Assembly: GCA_008017255.1 (NCBI GenBank)
Contig: SSHD01000130.1
Location: 1-11,345 of the forward strand
DNA: 11,345 bases
Reading direction: 5' to 3'
Source: Acinetobacter sp.
GTDB taxonomy: Bacteria; Pseudomonadota; Gammaproteobacteria; Pseudomonadales; Moraxellaceae
The first letter of the stretch is position 1; the number at the start of each line of letters is the position of its first letter. The translations under genes and the position numbers were made by a program. This document shows, in pieces, positions 1 through 6,117 of this stretch. The notes below the pieces were generated by a model, which saw only the letters and a program-made list of their open reading frames with translations, ran no database searches and was not told the DNA's origin.

Positions 1-857
1 GCCATCACATAGGGCATGTTTTGCGCACAACCGCCTAAGTAATCAACACGATCGGTATAAGGAATAAATGAATGCCAAGTTTGACGTTCAGCCATCTTTT
101 CCACACCACGGTGGTGATAACCAATATCAGGCACACAATCTTTGACTTCTTCGCCATCTAACTGCAATACCACACGGAATGCACCATGCGCAGAGGGATG
201 GTTCGGACCCAAGTTCAAGAACATGAAGTCTTCATCGGCATTACCGCGTTTTAGACCCCAATCTTCAGGTACAAAACGCAAATGCTCTTGTTCAAAATCT
301 TGCTTGGCTTGGTCTTGCATATACGGCGTATATTCTGTCGCACGCGCTGAATATTCTTTACGCAATGGATGACCTTCCCAATAGGTTGGTAACAAGATAC
401 GACGGAGCATTGGATGCCCAGCGAAATCAATACCGAACATATCGTAAGCTTCTCGTTCGTACCAGTTGGCATTTGGCCAAATGTTGGTTGCGGTTGGAAT
501 GCTTAAATCATTTTCATTCAATGCAACTTTAATACGAATATCACTATTTCGCTCTAACGACAGCAAATGATAGAACACAGTAAAGTCAGAGGCTGGCAAC
601 CCATCACGATGAACACGTAAACGCTCATCCACCGCAGACAAGTCAAACAACATGACATAAGGACGTTCTATTTTACGCAAGAACATCAGGACTTCTTGCA
701 CGCGCGCACGCTCTACCCAGACCGTTGGGAACTCTTCAAAAGTCGCCTGCACGTAAAAGTTATCACCAAATTGGGTTTTGAGTGCTTCTACAATTGCAAA
801 TGCTGGGCGTGAATCAACGGGCGTTGATTCTGGCTTAGCGATTTCAGTTTCAGCCAT
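1..857 (-). CDS. nuoC: NADH-quinone oxidoreductase fused subunit C/D (NuoCD), 3' end outside window
   Basis: Complex I peripheral-arm subunit near the quinone site. The frame opens with ATG at 857-855 and runs off the left edge, giving the first 285 residues with no stop. Residues about 20-170 are the 30-kDa NuoC domain, with the signature [12 protein letters not shown] at 135-145 followed by [10 protein letters not shown] at 148-157. A linker at about 175-210 leads without a break into the 49-kDa NuoD domain, starting [15 protein letters not shown] (211-225), then [15 protein letters not shown] (243-257) and PYTDRVDYL (266-274). This proves a C-D fusion, as known in several gammaproteobacteria; such genes are called nuoC or nuoCD. 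AGGAAG lies 8 bases before the start. The 85-bp gap after nuoB is longer than the 6-bp nuoA-nuoB gap, but nothing in it looks like a terminator. The remaining NuoD part must lie to the left of the window. Confidence 0.96.
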   Translation of the reverse strand, partial: MAETEIAKPESTPVDSRPAFAIVEALKTQFGDNFYVQATFEEFPTVWVERARVQEVLMFLRKIERPYVMLFDLSAVDERLRVHRDGLPASDFTVFYHLLSLERNSDIRIKVALNENDLSIPTATNIWPNANWYEREAYDMFGIDFAGHPMLRRILLPTYWEGHPLRKEYSARATEYTPYMQDQAKQDFEQEHLRFVPEDWGLKRGNADEDFMFLNLGPNHPSAHGAFRVVLQLDGEEVKDCVPDIGYHHRGVEKMAERQTWHSFIPYTDRVDYLGGCAQNMPYVM

Positions 858-942
858 TGGCTTGGCTTCCTATTTAATACGAATTTTGGCAATCTTTTCC
901 GATGACCCTACTCATGCAGCAGGTCAAATTCATCGTTAAAAA

Positions 943-1620
943 TTATTTAATTTCATCCATTGAACGCAAGTTCTTCACCGCAATACGTTCAGCATTTTTG
1001 CGGTCACGCTCTGGCATCATCTTGGGTTTATAAATTGGCTGCAAATCTTCACCAATCACCGCTGAAAGTGGACGGCGTTCAAGCTGAATTTGGTCTTGTA
1101 ATAGCATCAAGGCTTGAATCAGCGCTTCTGGCCGTGGTGGACAACCCGGAACATAGACATCCACTGGAATAATTTTATCTACCCCTTGCACCACTGAATA
1201 GATGTCGTACATACCACCAGAGTTTGCACAAGCACCCATCGAAATGACCCATTTAGGCTCTAACATTTGCTCGTACAAACGCTGAATGACTGGTGCCATT
1301 TTCACAAAGCAGGTTCCCGCCACAATCATCAAATCGGCTTGACGTGGTGAAGCACGAATCACCTCTGCGCCAAAACGTGATAAATCATGCACACCAGTTA
1401 AAGTGGTTGCATATTCTACATAGCAGCATGAAGTACCAAAGTTAAATGGCCATATCGAGTTTTTACGCCCCCAGTTCACCGCTGTATGTGCAACATCTTC
1501 TAAACGGGTCATAAAGATGTTTTTATTGACTTCATCTTCCATTGGATCGGTCACAATTTGACGATCTTGCAATGGATATTGATCGGCCTCTGGATTCGCA
1601 CGGGTTAAAGTATATTTCAT
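943..1620 (-). CDS. nuoB: NADH-quinone oxidoreductase subunit B (NuoB, PSST), carries cluster N2
   Basis: A 225-residue complex I subunit that holds the terminal [4Fe-4S] cluster N2, which passes electrons to quinone. The expected ligands are visible: the tandem pair Cys65-Cys66 in GTSCCYVEY, Cys131 in MGACANSGG and Cys160 in VPGCPPRPE. Further family motifs are [16 protein letters not shown] (81-96) and AGTC (101-104). The start is ATG at 1620-1618. The ribosome binding site AGGAG lies inside the last codons of nuoA, and only 6 bases separate the two genes, so translation is probably coupled. The roughly 40 charged residues after about 185 form a C-terminal tail. No key residue is missing and the length is normal for the family. 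Confidence 0.97.
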   Translation of the reverse strand: MKYTLTRANPEADQYPLQDRQIVTDPMEDEVNKNIFMTRLEDVAHTAVNWGRKNSIWPFNFGTSCCYVEYATTLTGVHDLSRFGAEVIRASPRQADLMIVAGTCFVKMAPVIQRLYEQMLEPKWVISMGACANSGGMYDIYSVVQGVDKIIPVDVYVPGCPPRPEALIQALMLLQDQIQLERRPLSAVIGEDLQPIYKPKMMPERDRKNAERIAVKNLRSMDEIK

Positions 1621-1626
1621 CCCGAC

Positions 1627-2178
1627 TTACTCCTGTTTAAGTGATGATGGCGTGGCAGTTTTAGATTTAATACGACCAGAAGACTGCGCAGGAATATGCC
1701 CAGTCGGATCGACAACCAATTCTTCAATGTTGTTGAAGCGGGTGATGTCGGCAATATTCATATTTGGCGAGCCGATTTTTACTTTTGCAGCTTTGGCTTT
1801 TAAGCGGTCTGATGGCGCCCAGTTTAGCGCACCTACCGCCACGGCATAAATCAAAGCAATCAGTAAATCGACCACAAAAATCACCACCGTGGTAAAACCG
1901 AACCAACCTGTTTCACGCACCGAGGTCGCCCATGCATATAGGTAAAGCGCTTCTAAATCAAACACCACAAAGAAAATAGCAACTAAATAGAATTTGGCAG
2001 ACAAACGAATACGAGCTCCGCCGGCACTAACTACGCCTGACTCAAACTGCTCTTGTTTCGCACGCCCCCATGCCTTCCCCCCAAGGAGTAAAGGAACAGT
2101 AAGCATAAAAGCGCAAAGAAATGTAACACCGATCACGAAGGCAATAATTGCCCATTCGTATGGAGTAATGGCACTCAT
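1627..2178 (-). CDS. nuoA: NADH-quinone oxidoreductase subunit A (NuoA)
   Basis: A small integral membrane subunit of complex I at the hinge between the peripheral and membrane arms, 183 residues. Three membrane helices are evident at about 8-33, 63-84 and 93-117. The family motif QFESG (44-48) lies in the first loop. FDLEALYLYAWA (73-84) carries the conserved acidic residues Asp74 and Glu76 within the second helix. The stretch after about 125 is a soluble polar tail, longer than in the shortest homologues. ATG at 2178-2176 is preceded by AGGAG. This is the first gene of the operon; transcription continues into nuoB and nuoCD. Confidence 0.96.
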   Translation of the reverse strand: MSAITPYEWAIIAFVIGVTFLCAFMLTVPLLLGGKAWGRAKQEQFESGVVSAGGARIRLSAKFYLVAIFFVVFDLEALYLYAWATSVRETGWFGFTTVVIFVVDLLIALIYAVAVGALNWAPSDRLKAKAAKVKIGSPNMNIADITRFNNIEELVVDPTGHIPAQSSGRIKSKTATPSSLKQE

Positions 2179-2265
2179 GCGGGGATAACTCCTGGCAGGC
2201 CTATTTTTAACAAAGAAAGAATGTATTGGCCTTCAAATACACCAAACATAAAATTAATTCCGCCA

Positions 2266-2271
2266 ATTGTA
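2266..2271 (-). promoter_or_regulatory. Candidate -10 element of the nuo operon
   Basis: On the minus strand this reads TACAAT, five of six matches to the sigma-70 -10 hexamer, about 88 bases upstream of the nuoA start. No convincing -35 hexamer lies 16-18 bases further upstream, so this is a weak call based on one element and its position. If real, it would give a leader of roughly 80 bases. Confidence 0.3.
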
Positions 2272-2657
2272 CCTGATTTCTAATTTCTCATGCTAGTTAG
2301 TGCTGCTGTGTCTTTTGGATGATTTTTCTCAGAAAATTATTGACAGCACCCAGATCGCACTCAATACACCCCTAAAAATCGAATTATCAAATCAAATATC
2401 ACCATTTAATCACTTTTTTCTTTTCACAATTGCGCAAAAAAATCTCACCACTGCACAAAAGTACAGCATATTTTCCGATCTTGTACTAAAAAGTCGCATG
2501 TTTACAACAGAAAAATGAACACTTATTAATCAATACCGCACAGATCGCACTGCCTATAGCAAAACCTGCCACCAATAATTATTAAGCGTTGGCGCTAATG
2601 ACTTGGTTACGCGATTGACATGATATTTTGCAATTTCGCCACATACTTATTACAACT

Positions 2658-2666
2658 TGGTATATT
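2658..2666 (+). promoter_or_regulatory. Candidate extended -10 promoter for the 128-residue protein gene
   Basis: TGGTATATT forms a TGn-extended -10 element (hexamer TATATT at 2661-2666), about 50 bases before the ATG at 2716. An extended -10 can work without a good -35, and none is seen at the right spacing. Start of transcription would fall near 2673, leaving a leader of about 43 bases that contains the AAGGAG ribosome binding site at 2704-2709. Confidence 0.4.
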
Positions 2667-2715
2667 CTAATACTGTTAAGTCTTCTATTAAAACAGCAAA
2701 AACAAGGAGCACAAT

Positions 2716-3102
2716 ATGCGACTCGAATACGCCCATGCTTCGAATTATTTCTTTTTCTCGCAATTACTGATGCGTCATATCGAAGCTTATATTCAAAAAC
2801 ACCCAGCATCTGAAAATGTTATTTTTGACCTCCGAGATATCTACGAATTATTCAAAGAAGATTTTGCCGCCATCACCACCAACCTAGAAAGCATTTTGAA
2901 TATTGTCGATCACTACAAAGTAGAAACCTTAAATGGCGATCAGACCCTGATTCAAAGCTATAGAATAGATGTGAAAAATAATGCGCTGCTGATCAACTTC
3001 AACCCTGAATCGTTGCAACGCTTAAAGTCTGGACAAAGTTTGATTGAACCCGACCCTGCCCTGCATGAGCAAATAACTGCCAATCCATTTATGCCTTTGT
3101 AA
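2716..3102 (+). CDS. Conserved-looking hypothetical protein, 128 residues, function unknown
   Basis: I do not recognise a family. The coding call rests on a strong ribosome binding site (AAGGAG, 6 bases before ATG), an uninterrupted frame, an upstream extended -10 and a protein of normal globular composition. There is no signal peptide or membrane span, so it is probably cytoplasmic. The first half (about 1-65) is expected to be mostly helical, with aromatic residues early on (YFFF at 11-14) and several charged amphipathic stretches. It is followed by a likely beta hairpin around YRIDVKNNALLINFNPE (82-98) and a short helix. Helices followed by a beta wing would fit a winged-helix DNA-binding fold, but that is an inference without motif support. 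The gene stands alone, divergent from nuoA and convergent with bfmS. Confidence 0.85.
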   Translation: MRLEYAHASNYFFFSQLLMRHIEAYIQKHPASENVIFDLRDIYELFKEDFAAITTNLESILNIVDHYKVETLNGDQTLIQSYRIDVKNNALLINFNPESLQRLKSGQSLIEPDPALHEQITANPFMPL

Positions 3103-3142
3103 TTTATGCGCTTACAACTTGTTTAGTTGTTATATTGAGTCC

Positions 3143-3164
3143 GCCAAAGCGATATAGCTTTGGC
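3143..3164. terminator. Hairpin between convergent genes, possible weak bidirectional terminator
   Basis: A perfect 8-bp stem GCCAAAGC / GCTTTGGC encloses the 6-base loop GATATA, in the 66 bases between the stop of the 128-residue protein gene (3102) and the stop of bfmS (3169). On the plus strand a run of seven T follows only after about 15 bases (3180-3186, inside the bfmS 3' end). On the minus strand the sequence after the stem is not T-rich. The position fits termination of both genes; the U-tract is poor, so efficiency is doubtful. Confidence 0.4.
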
Positions 3165-3168
3165 AGAT

Positions 3169-4815
3169 TTAGGCTTTATTTTTTTCGCCTTGTTTATAAC
3201 GCTTGGCTGGCCAAGTGATGACAAAGCGTGCTCCGCCCAAATACAAACTTTGATCGACCTGCACCGTTCCGCCAAACCAATAAGCAATACGACTGACTAT
3301 CGACAAGCCTAAACCATAACCACCCGATGCACGTGTGCGGCTATCATCTAAACGAGCAAAGGCTTCAAAAATACGTGTCCGATCTGACTCCGCAATACCC
3401 GGACCATCATCTTCCACACACACATAAGCCATACCATCGGCACGCACCCCACCACTAACACACACCTTATGCTCACAATAGCGCACCGCATTGCCGACTA
3501 AATTTTGCACCACACGGTGTAAATAGCGCCGCTCAGCATCGACAGTTAAACCTGTTTCTGCTACCAGTAGTTCGATTTTTTTTTGCGTTTTCAGTGCTTC
3601 GGTTTCCATTAGCACTTGTTCCAATACATCTTGTAACAACACGGCTTCAAAGTCTAAAGACGGCGTACCTTGCTCTAGCTTGGCATAGGTCATAATTTCA
3701 TCAATCAGGGTGTTGAGCGCCTCGATATCCTTATCAATCATATCCACTTGCTGAATACGATAATCATAGTCATCTTCTTCTGCGAGCATTTCCATGCCAA
3801 AACGAATCCGCGCCACAGGTGTTCGAAGCTCATGCGACACCGCACGCATTAACTCACGCTGCGCTTCAATCAAACGCTGAATATGATCGGACATATTGTT
3901 ATAACTGGCCGACAAGTTGGCCATTTCGTCACTGCCTTCGATTGGCACCCGCAAAGACAAATCGCCCGATTTCATTTTATTTAAGGCATAACGCACCTGC
4001 CGCACTTTGCGCTCTAAAGGCAAAATCAGACCGTACACCCCCAAACTCAATAAAAATAAACTGAATAAGGTAATCCCTGCTGAAAGCTGTAGCGGCATCC
4101 AGTTAAACATCGGTACTGGACCCAATACCAACACCTGCGCAGGATGATTCGGCATCGGTGAAACAATTGAAATGGTGGTGCCACGTACAGTGGCATTATC
4201 TCGATACAACAAAATACTTTGGTCTTGACGCAAGCGACCGATTTGCTCTGAATCTAGGCTGATGTCTTTAATATCTAAAATTTCAATTGGATAAGAAAAG
4301 TGCTTTCTAATTTTCTCTAAATATTCACGCTCTTGACCTGGATAAAAAATCAAGTGGTCGAGCACAAAGATCGGCAAGGCTTTCATTTGCCTCTCGCCAA
4401 GTTTATCCACCGTAACGGAAAGGTAATGCGAAGCATCGCCTTGTAATCCAATAATGATGTAGGCAATCCCGCTATTGGCATCGTACCGCACCACCGACTT
4501 TTGTTCAGCAATGCGTTTTTTTTCTGCCCGAGAAAGTTCGACCTGTACTGCCGTCACATAATTGATTGGCAGCTCAAGCAAATCCGAAGCATCGGAAATC
4601 CAATCTATTTTTTGTTGCTTTGCTGGTTGCCGCGCCACGCCCTCACTAATCACATAGGACAGACCATCGGTCAGCGACTCACGATATTCCTGCGCACGCT
4701 GATAATTAATGGTTTGCACCAATAAATAACAGAACACCGCAACCATGACCACCCATACGATCAGTCCGGCATAAATGCGTAAAAATATGCTTTTTTTCAG
4801 TGCATCGCTTAACAT
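3169..4815 (-). CDS. bfmS: Sensor histidine kinase BfmS
   Basis: Membrane-bound kinase partner of BfmR, an RstB-like sensor known in Acinetobacter for control of envelope stress, capsule and biofilm genes. 548 residues. Helix 1 lies at about 14-34; the periplasmic sensor region follows (about 35-240); helix 2 lies at about 243-265. The HAMP linker is at about 266-318. The dimerisation/phosphoacceptor helix contains the H-box AVSHELRTPVARIRF (325-339), phosphoacceptor His328. The ATPase domain carries the N-box VVQNLVGNAVRY (435-446), G1 box EDDGPGI (468-474), F-box IFEAFARL (482-489) and G2 box GGYGLGLSIV (498-507). All catalytic boxes are intact. The ATG at 4815-4813 lies 39 bases after the bfmR stop, with GGAG about 10 bases upstream, consistent with one bfmRS transcript. 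In the family the kinase can also restrain BfmR; that is established knowledge, not visible here. Confidence 0.96.
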   Translation of the reverse strand: MLSDALKKSIFLRIYAGLIVWVVMVAVFCYLLVQTINYQRAQEYRESLTDGLSYVISEGVARQPAKQQKIDWISDASDLLELPINYVTAVQVELSRAEKKRIAEQKSVVRYDANSGIAYIIIGLQGDASHYLSVTVDKLGERQMKALPIFVLDHLIFYPGQEREYLEKIRKHFSYPIEILDIKDISLDSEQIGRLRQDQSILLYRDNATVRGTTISIVSPMPNHPAQVLVLGPVPMFNWMPLQLSAGITLFSLFLLSLGVYGLILPLERKVRQVRYALNKMKSGDLSLRVPIEGSDEMANLSASYNNMSDHIQRLIEAQRELMRAVSHELRTPVARIRFGMEMLAEEDDYDYRIQQVDMIDKDIEALNTLIDEIMTYAKLEQGTPSLDFEAVLLQDVLEQVLMETEALKTQKKIELLVAETGLTVDAERRYLHRVVQNLVGNAVRYCEHKVCVSGGVRADGMAYVCVEDDGPGIAESDRTRIFEAFARLDDSRTRASGGYGLGLSIVSRIAYWFGGTVQVDQSLYLGGARFVITWPAKRYKQGEKNKA

Positions 4816-4854
4816 GTGAATACGACTCCAAGACCATTCAAAGCCAAAGTCGAA

Positions 4855-5571
4855 TTACATTCCATTGGTTTCCTTCACAAACAGGTAACCCTTACTGCGA
4901 ACGGTTTTAATCCGTTTTGGATTTTCCGGATCATCGCCAATTTTTGGACGAATGCGTGAAATACGCACATCTATCGAGCGGTCTTGACCGTCATATTCAA
5001 TACCACGTAAGCGTTCAAAAATATCTTCGCGCGATAAAATACGCCCTGCATTTGAAGCCAATAACCACAGCAAGTCATATTCGGCACTGGTGAAATCGAC
5101 CAAGTCGCCATCTAAAGTCACTGAACGACCACCGTTATCTATCACCAGATCATCAAATTCGATGCGTTGTGCCACTTCATCTTCAACAGTTTTGTCAGTA
5201 CGGCGTAACAAAGCACGAATACGTGCCAATAAAACACGTGGCTGCACAGGTTTTGCCACATAATCATCTGCGCCCATTTCTAAGCCAAGTACTTGATCCA
5301 TGTCTTCGGTGCGTGCGGTAAGCATAAGAATTGGTTGATGATAATGCGGACGCACTTCACGACAAACGGTTAAACCATCTGCACCTGGGAGCATGACATC
5401 GAGTACCACCATATCGGGCTGTTCGCTAATAATCCGACGAATTGCACGATTACCGTCGGTTTCAACCCCAACTTCTAAGCCGTTGCGAATCAAATATTCT
5501 TGGGTCAAGCGCGCTAAGCGTTCATCATCTTCTACAATCAAAATTTTCGGTAACTTTTCTTCTTGACTCAT
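4855..5571 (-). CDS. bfmR: Response regulator BfmR (OmpR/PhoB family)
   Basis: DNA-binding response regulator, 238 residues. The receiver domain (about 8-122) has the acidic pocket Glu14-Asp15-Asp16, the phosphoacceptor Asp58 in VVLDVMLPGADG, Thr85 in LMLTAR, and Lys107 in YVAKPVQP. A linker leads to the winged-helix domain (about 137-235), with TSAEYDLLWLLASNAGR and the recognition-helix region DVRISRIRPKIG ending in RSKGYLF. The start chosen is ATG 5571-5569 (MSQEEKLPKIL) because AAGGAT sits 7 bases upstream and the receiver domain begins directly after. The frame stays open upstream to an ATG at 5676, but those 35 extra residues are not receiver-like and would cover the promoter-like palindrome. 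bfmR is first and bfmS follows after 39 bases. Family members regulate their own promoter; see the palindrome at 5652-5666. Confidence 0.97.
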   Translation of the reverse strand: MSQEEKLPKILIVEDDERLARLTQEYLIRNGLEVGVETDGNRAIRRIISEQPDMVVLDVMLPGADGLTVCREVRPHYHQPILMLTARTEDMDQVLGLEMGADDYVAKPVQPRVLLARIRALLRRTDKTVEDEVAQRIEFDDLVIDNGGRSVTLDGDLVDFTSAEYDLLWLLASNAGRILSREDIFERLRGIEYDGQDRSIDVRISRIRPKIGDDPENPKRIKTVRSKGYLFVKETNGM

Positions 5572-5577
5572 GGGGTT

Positions 5578-5583
5578 ATCCTT
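5578..5583 (-). promoter_or_regulatory. Ribosome binding site that sets the bfmR start
   Basis: AAGGAT on the minus strand, with the AGGA core 7 bases before the ATG at 5571. It decides for the 238-residue protein over the 273-residue open frame. Its first base is shared with a small 5-bp hairpin, TACTT / AAGTA (5583-5595), in the leader. Confidence 0.7.
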
Positions 5584-5623
5584 ACTTTTCAAGTACTGGT
5601 ATTTGTAAAAAACTGACAAATAC
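5583..5623 (-). promoter_or_regulatory. bfmR leader hairpins just before the ribosome binding site
   Basis: Two inverted repeats lie in the presumed bfmR 5' leader. The larger has perfect 8-bp arms GTATTTGT (5599-5606) and ACAAATAC (5616-5623) around a 9-base loop. The smaller has 5-bp arms at 5583-5587 and 5591-5595 with a 3-base loop and abuts the AAGGAT site. On DNA they could also be protein-binding dyads. The AT-rich stems are weak as RNA, so a translational role is only a suggestion. Confidence 0.35.
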
Positions 5624-5640
5624 GTGGGCTTATGTTTTGC

Positions 5641-5666
5641 AATATACACACGTTTACATTGTAAAC
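5641..5666 (-). promoter_or_regulatory. Candidate bfmR promoter with operator-like palindrome
   Basis: A perfect odd palindrome of 15 bp, GTTTACATTGTAAAC (7-bp arms, one-base centre), spans 5652-5666. On the minus strand a -10-like TATATT lies at 5646-5641, so the palindrome would occupy the -35/spacer region of a bfmR promoter with a leader of roughly 60 bases. The -35 itself is poor (TTGTTT at 5668-5663, spacing 16), as expected for a promoter that needs an activator or is repressed here. The binding protein is unknown. Autoregulation by BfmR, an RstA-type regulator, is the obvious candidate, although OmpR-family sites are usually direct rather than inverted repeats. Confidence 0.4.
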
Positions 5667-5853
5667 AAGCCCTCATTCACCAAACTGATACACGCTCTCT
5701 CAAATTTGTAGTGTTTGTATATAAATTGTGAATTTCATATATTTTTCATGCAGCTACGGCTGTTTAAAATTTAGCTCGATGCGCAATAATTTTTAAAAAA
5801 AAGTTAAACAATTTGTTTCATCAAACAGTCAAAAGAATTAACTATTTGTTTTT
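5667..5853. other. AT-rich part of the bfmR-nrdA intergenic region
   Basis: No gene seen. It contains long A and T runs (for example 5791-5802) and a perfect 13-bp palindrome AAACAATTTGTTT at 5806-5818 (6-bp arms, one central T). Such AT-rich tracts upstream of a strongly expressed promoter are often bent or bound by nucleoid proteins, but no specific site can be assigned. It separates the bfmR promoter area from the DnaA and NrdR sites. Confidence 0.5.
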
Positions 5854-5878
5854 AGAGTTATCCACAGAGTTATCTATA
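5854..5878 (+). promoter_or_regulatory. DnaA box with a degenerate second copy upstream of nrdA
   Basis: TTATCCACA at 5858-5866 is a perfect match to the high-affinity DnaA box. A weaker copy TTATCTATA (7 of 9) follows at 5870-5878. Both lie in a direct repeat AGAGTTATC at 5854-5862 and 5866-5874, period 12 bases. In E. coli the nrdAB promoter is also preceded by DnaA boxes, so the position (about 250 bases before nrdA) supports DnaA control of ribonucleotide reductase here. Function is inferred. Confidence 0.65.
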
Positions 5879-5963
5879 CGTGTTTTAAAAAGGCTTTGTT
5901 ATGCTATGTGCTTATGAACACAGCAGTTAAAAGATGAAAAATAATTTAGCCAAAAGTCAAGGA

Positions 5964-5992
5964 TTGATCTGCTGTAAAAAATACCGTATCTT
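5964..5992 (+). promoter_or_regulatory. Candidate sigma-70 promoter of nrdA
   Basis: TTGATC (5964-5969) and TATCTT (5987-5992), each four of six matches, are separated by 17 bases. The -10 would lie inside the first NrdR-type box, which is where such boxes act in other bacteria. It would give a leader of about 118 bases. Both hexamers are imperfect and other arrangements are possible, so the call rests mainly on the overlap with the operator. Confidence 0.35.
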
Positions 5993-5996
5993 GTGT
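5981..5996 (+). promoter_or_regulatory. NrdR box 1 (proximal to the candidate promoter)
   Basis: ATACCGTATCTTGTGT matches 13 of 16 positions of the NrdR-box form ACACTATATCTTGTGT. NrdR is the zinc-finger/ATP-cone repressor of ribonucleotide reductase genes. Box 2 starts exactly 32 bases later, which is the three-helical-turn spacing known for paired NrdR boxes. The two boxes together directly upstream of nrdA make the assignment strong. Confidence 0.75.
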
Positions 5997-6012
5997 TGAA
6001 AATACATTTCAA

Positions 6013-6028
6013 CCACTAAGTCTTGTGT
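6013..6028 (+). promoter_or_regulatory. NrdR box 2
   Basis: CCACTAAGTCTTGTGT also matches 13 of 16 positions of the same NrdR-box form; both boxes share the right half TCTTGTGT. The 16-base spacer between the boxes is filled by an inverted repeat GTTGAAA-ATACA-TTTCAAC (5995-6013), centred at 6004, the middle of the whole box pair. The nrdR gene itself is not in this window. Confidence 0.75.
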
Positions 6029-6117
6029 TTATCCCTCAAATATCGTGGCATACTTATTGCTCGGTTCAAACGGTCTATGAACATAACAAATATAGATGAT
6101 AATGGAGCTATGCTGAC

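Larger units (their letters stand above)
2179..2715. other. Divergent intergenic region nuoA / 128-residue protein gene
   Basis: 537 bases without a convincing gene. It should contain promoters for both flanking genes. Visible items are a candidate -10 for nuoA (2266-2271), an extended -10 for the plus-strand gene (2658-2666), an isolated TTGACA at 2615-2620 with no well-spaced -10, and a 10-bp palindrome AATAATTATT at 2574-2583. There is also an exact 11-bp direct repeat CAGATCGCACT at 2351-2361 and 2541-2551. The middle (about 2380-2530) is AT-rich. The open frame that starts with GTG at 2300 has no ribosome binding site and no recognisable protein, and is not called. Confidence 0.6.

Noticed and set aside
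142..372. Open frames on the opposite strand of nuoCD, nuoB and nuoA
   Set aside because: They lie inside well-identified genes, lack ribosome binding sites and encode no recognisable proteins.
2300..2518. 72-residue open frame starting with GTG in the nuoA upstream region
   Set aside because: No Shine-Dalgarno, an AT-rich composition product and no recognisable protein; better explained as intergenic DNA.
2615..2643. TTGACA at 2615-2620 as the -35 of the 128-residue protein gene
   Set aside because: The hexamer 17 bases downstream (GCCACA) is not a -10; the nearest AT-rich candidates are too far away.
5572..5676. N-terminal extension of bfmR to an upstream ATG (35 extra residues)
   Set aside because: The extra residues are not receiver-like. 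The AAGGAT site is correctly placed for the ATG at 5571, and the extension would run through the palindrome and likely promoter.
5934..5999. 21-codon open frame with three Cys codons just upstream of nrdA
   Set aside because: No ribosome binding site, and it runs through the candidate promoter and NrdR box 1, so most of it would not be transcribed from the nrdA promoter.
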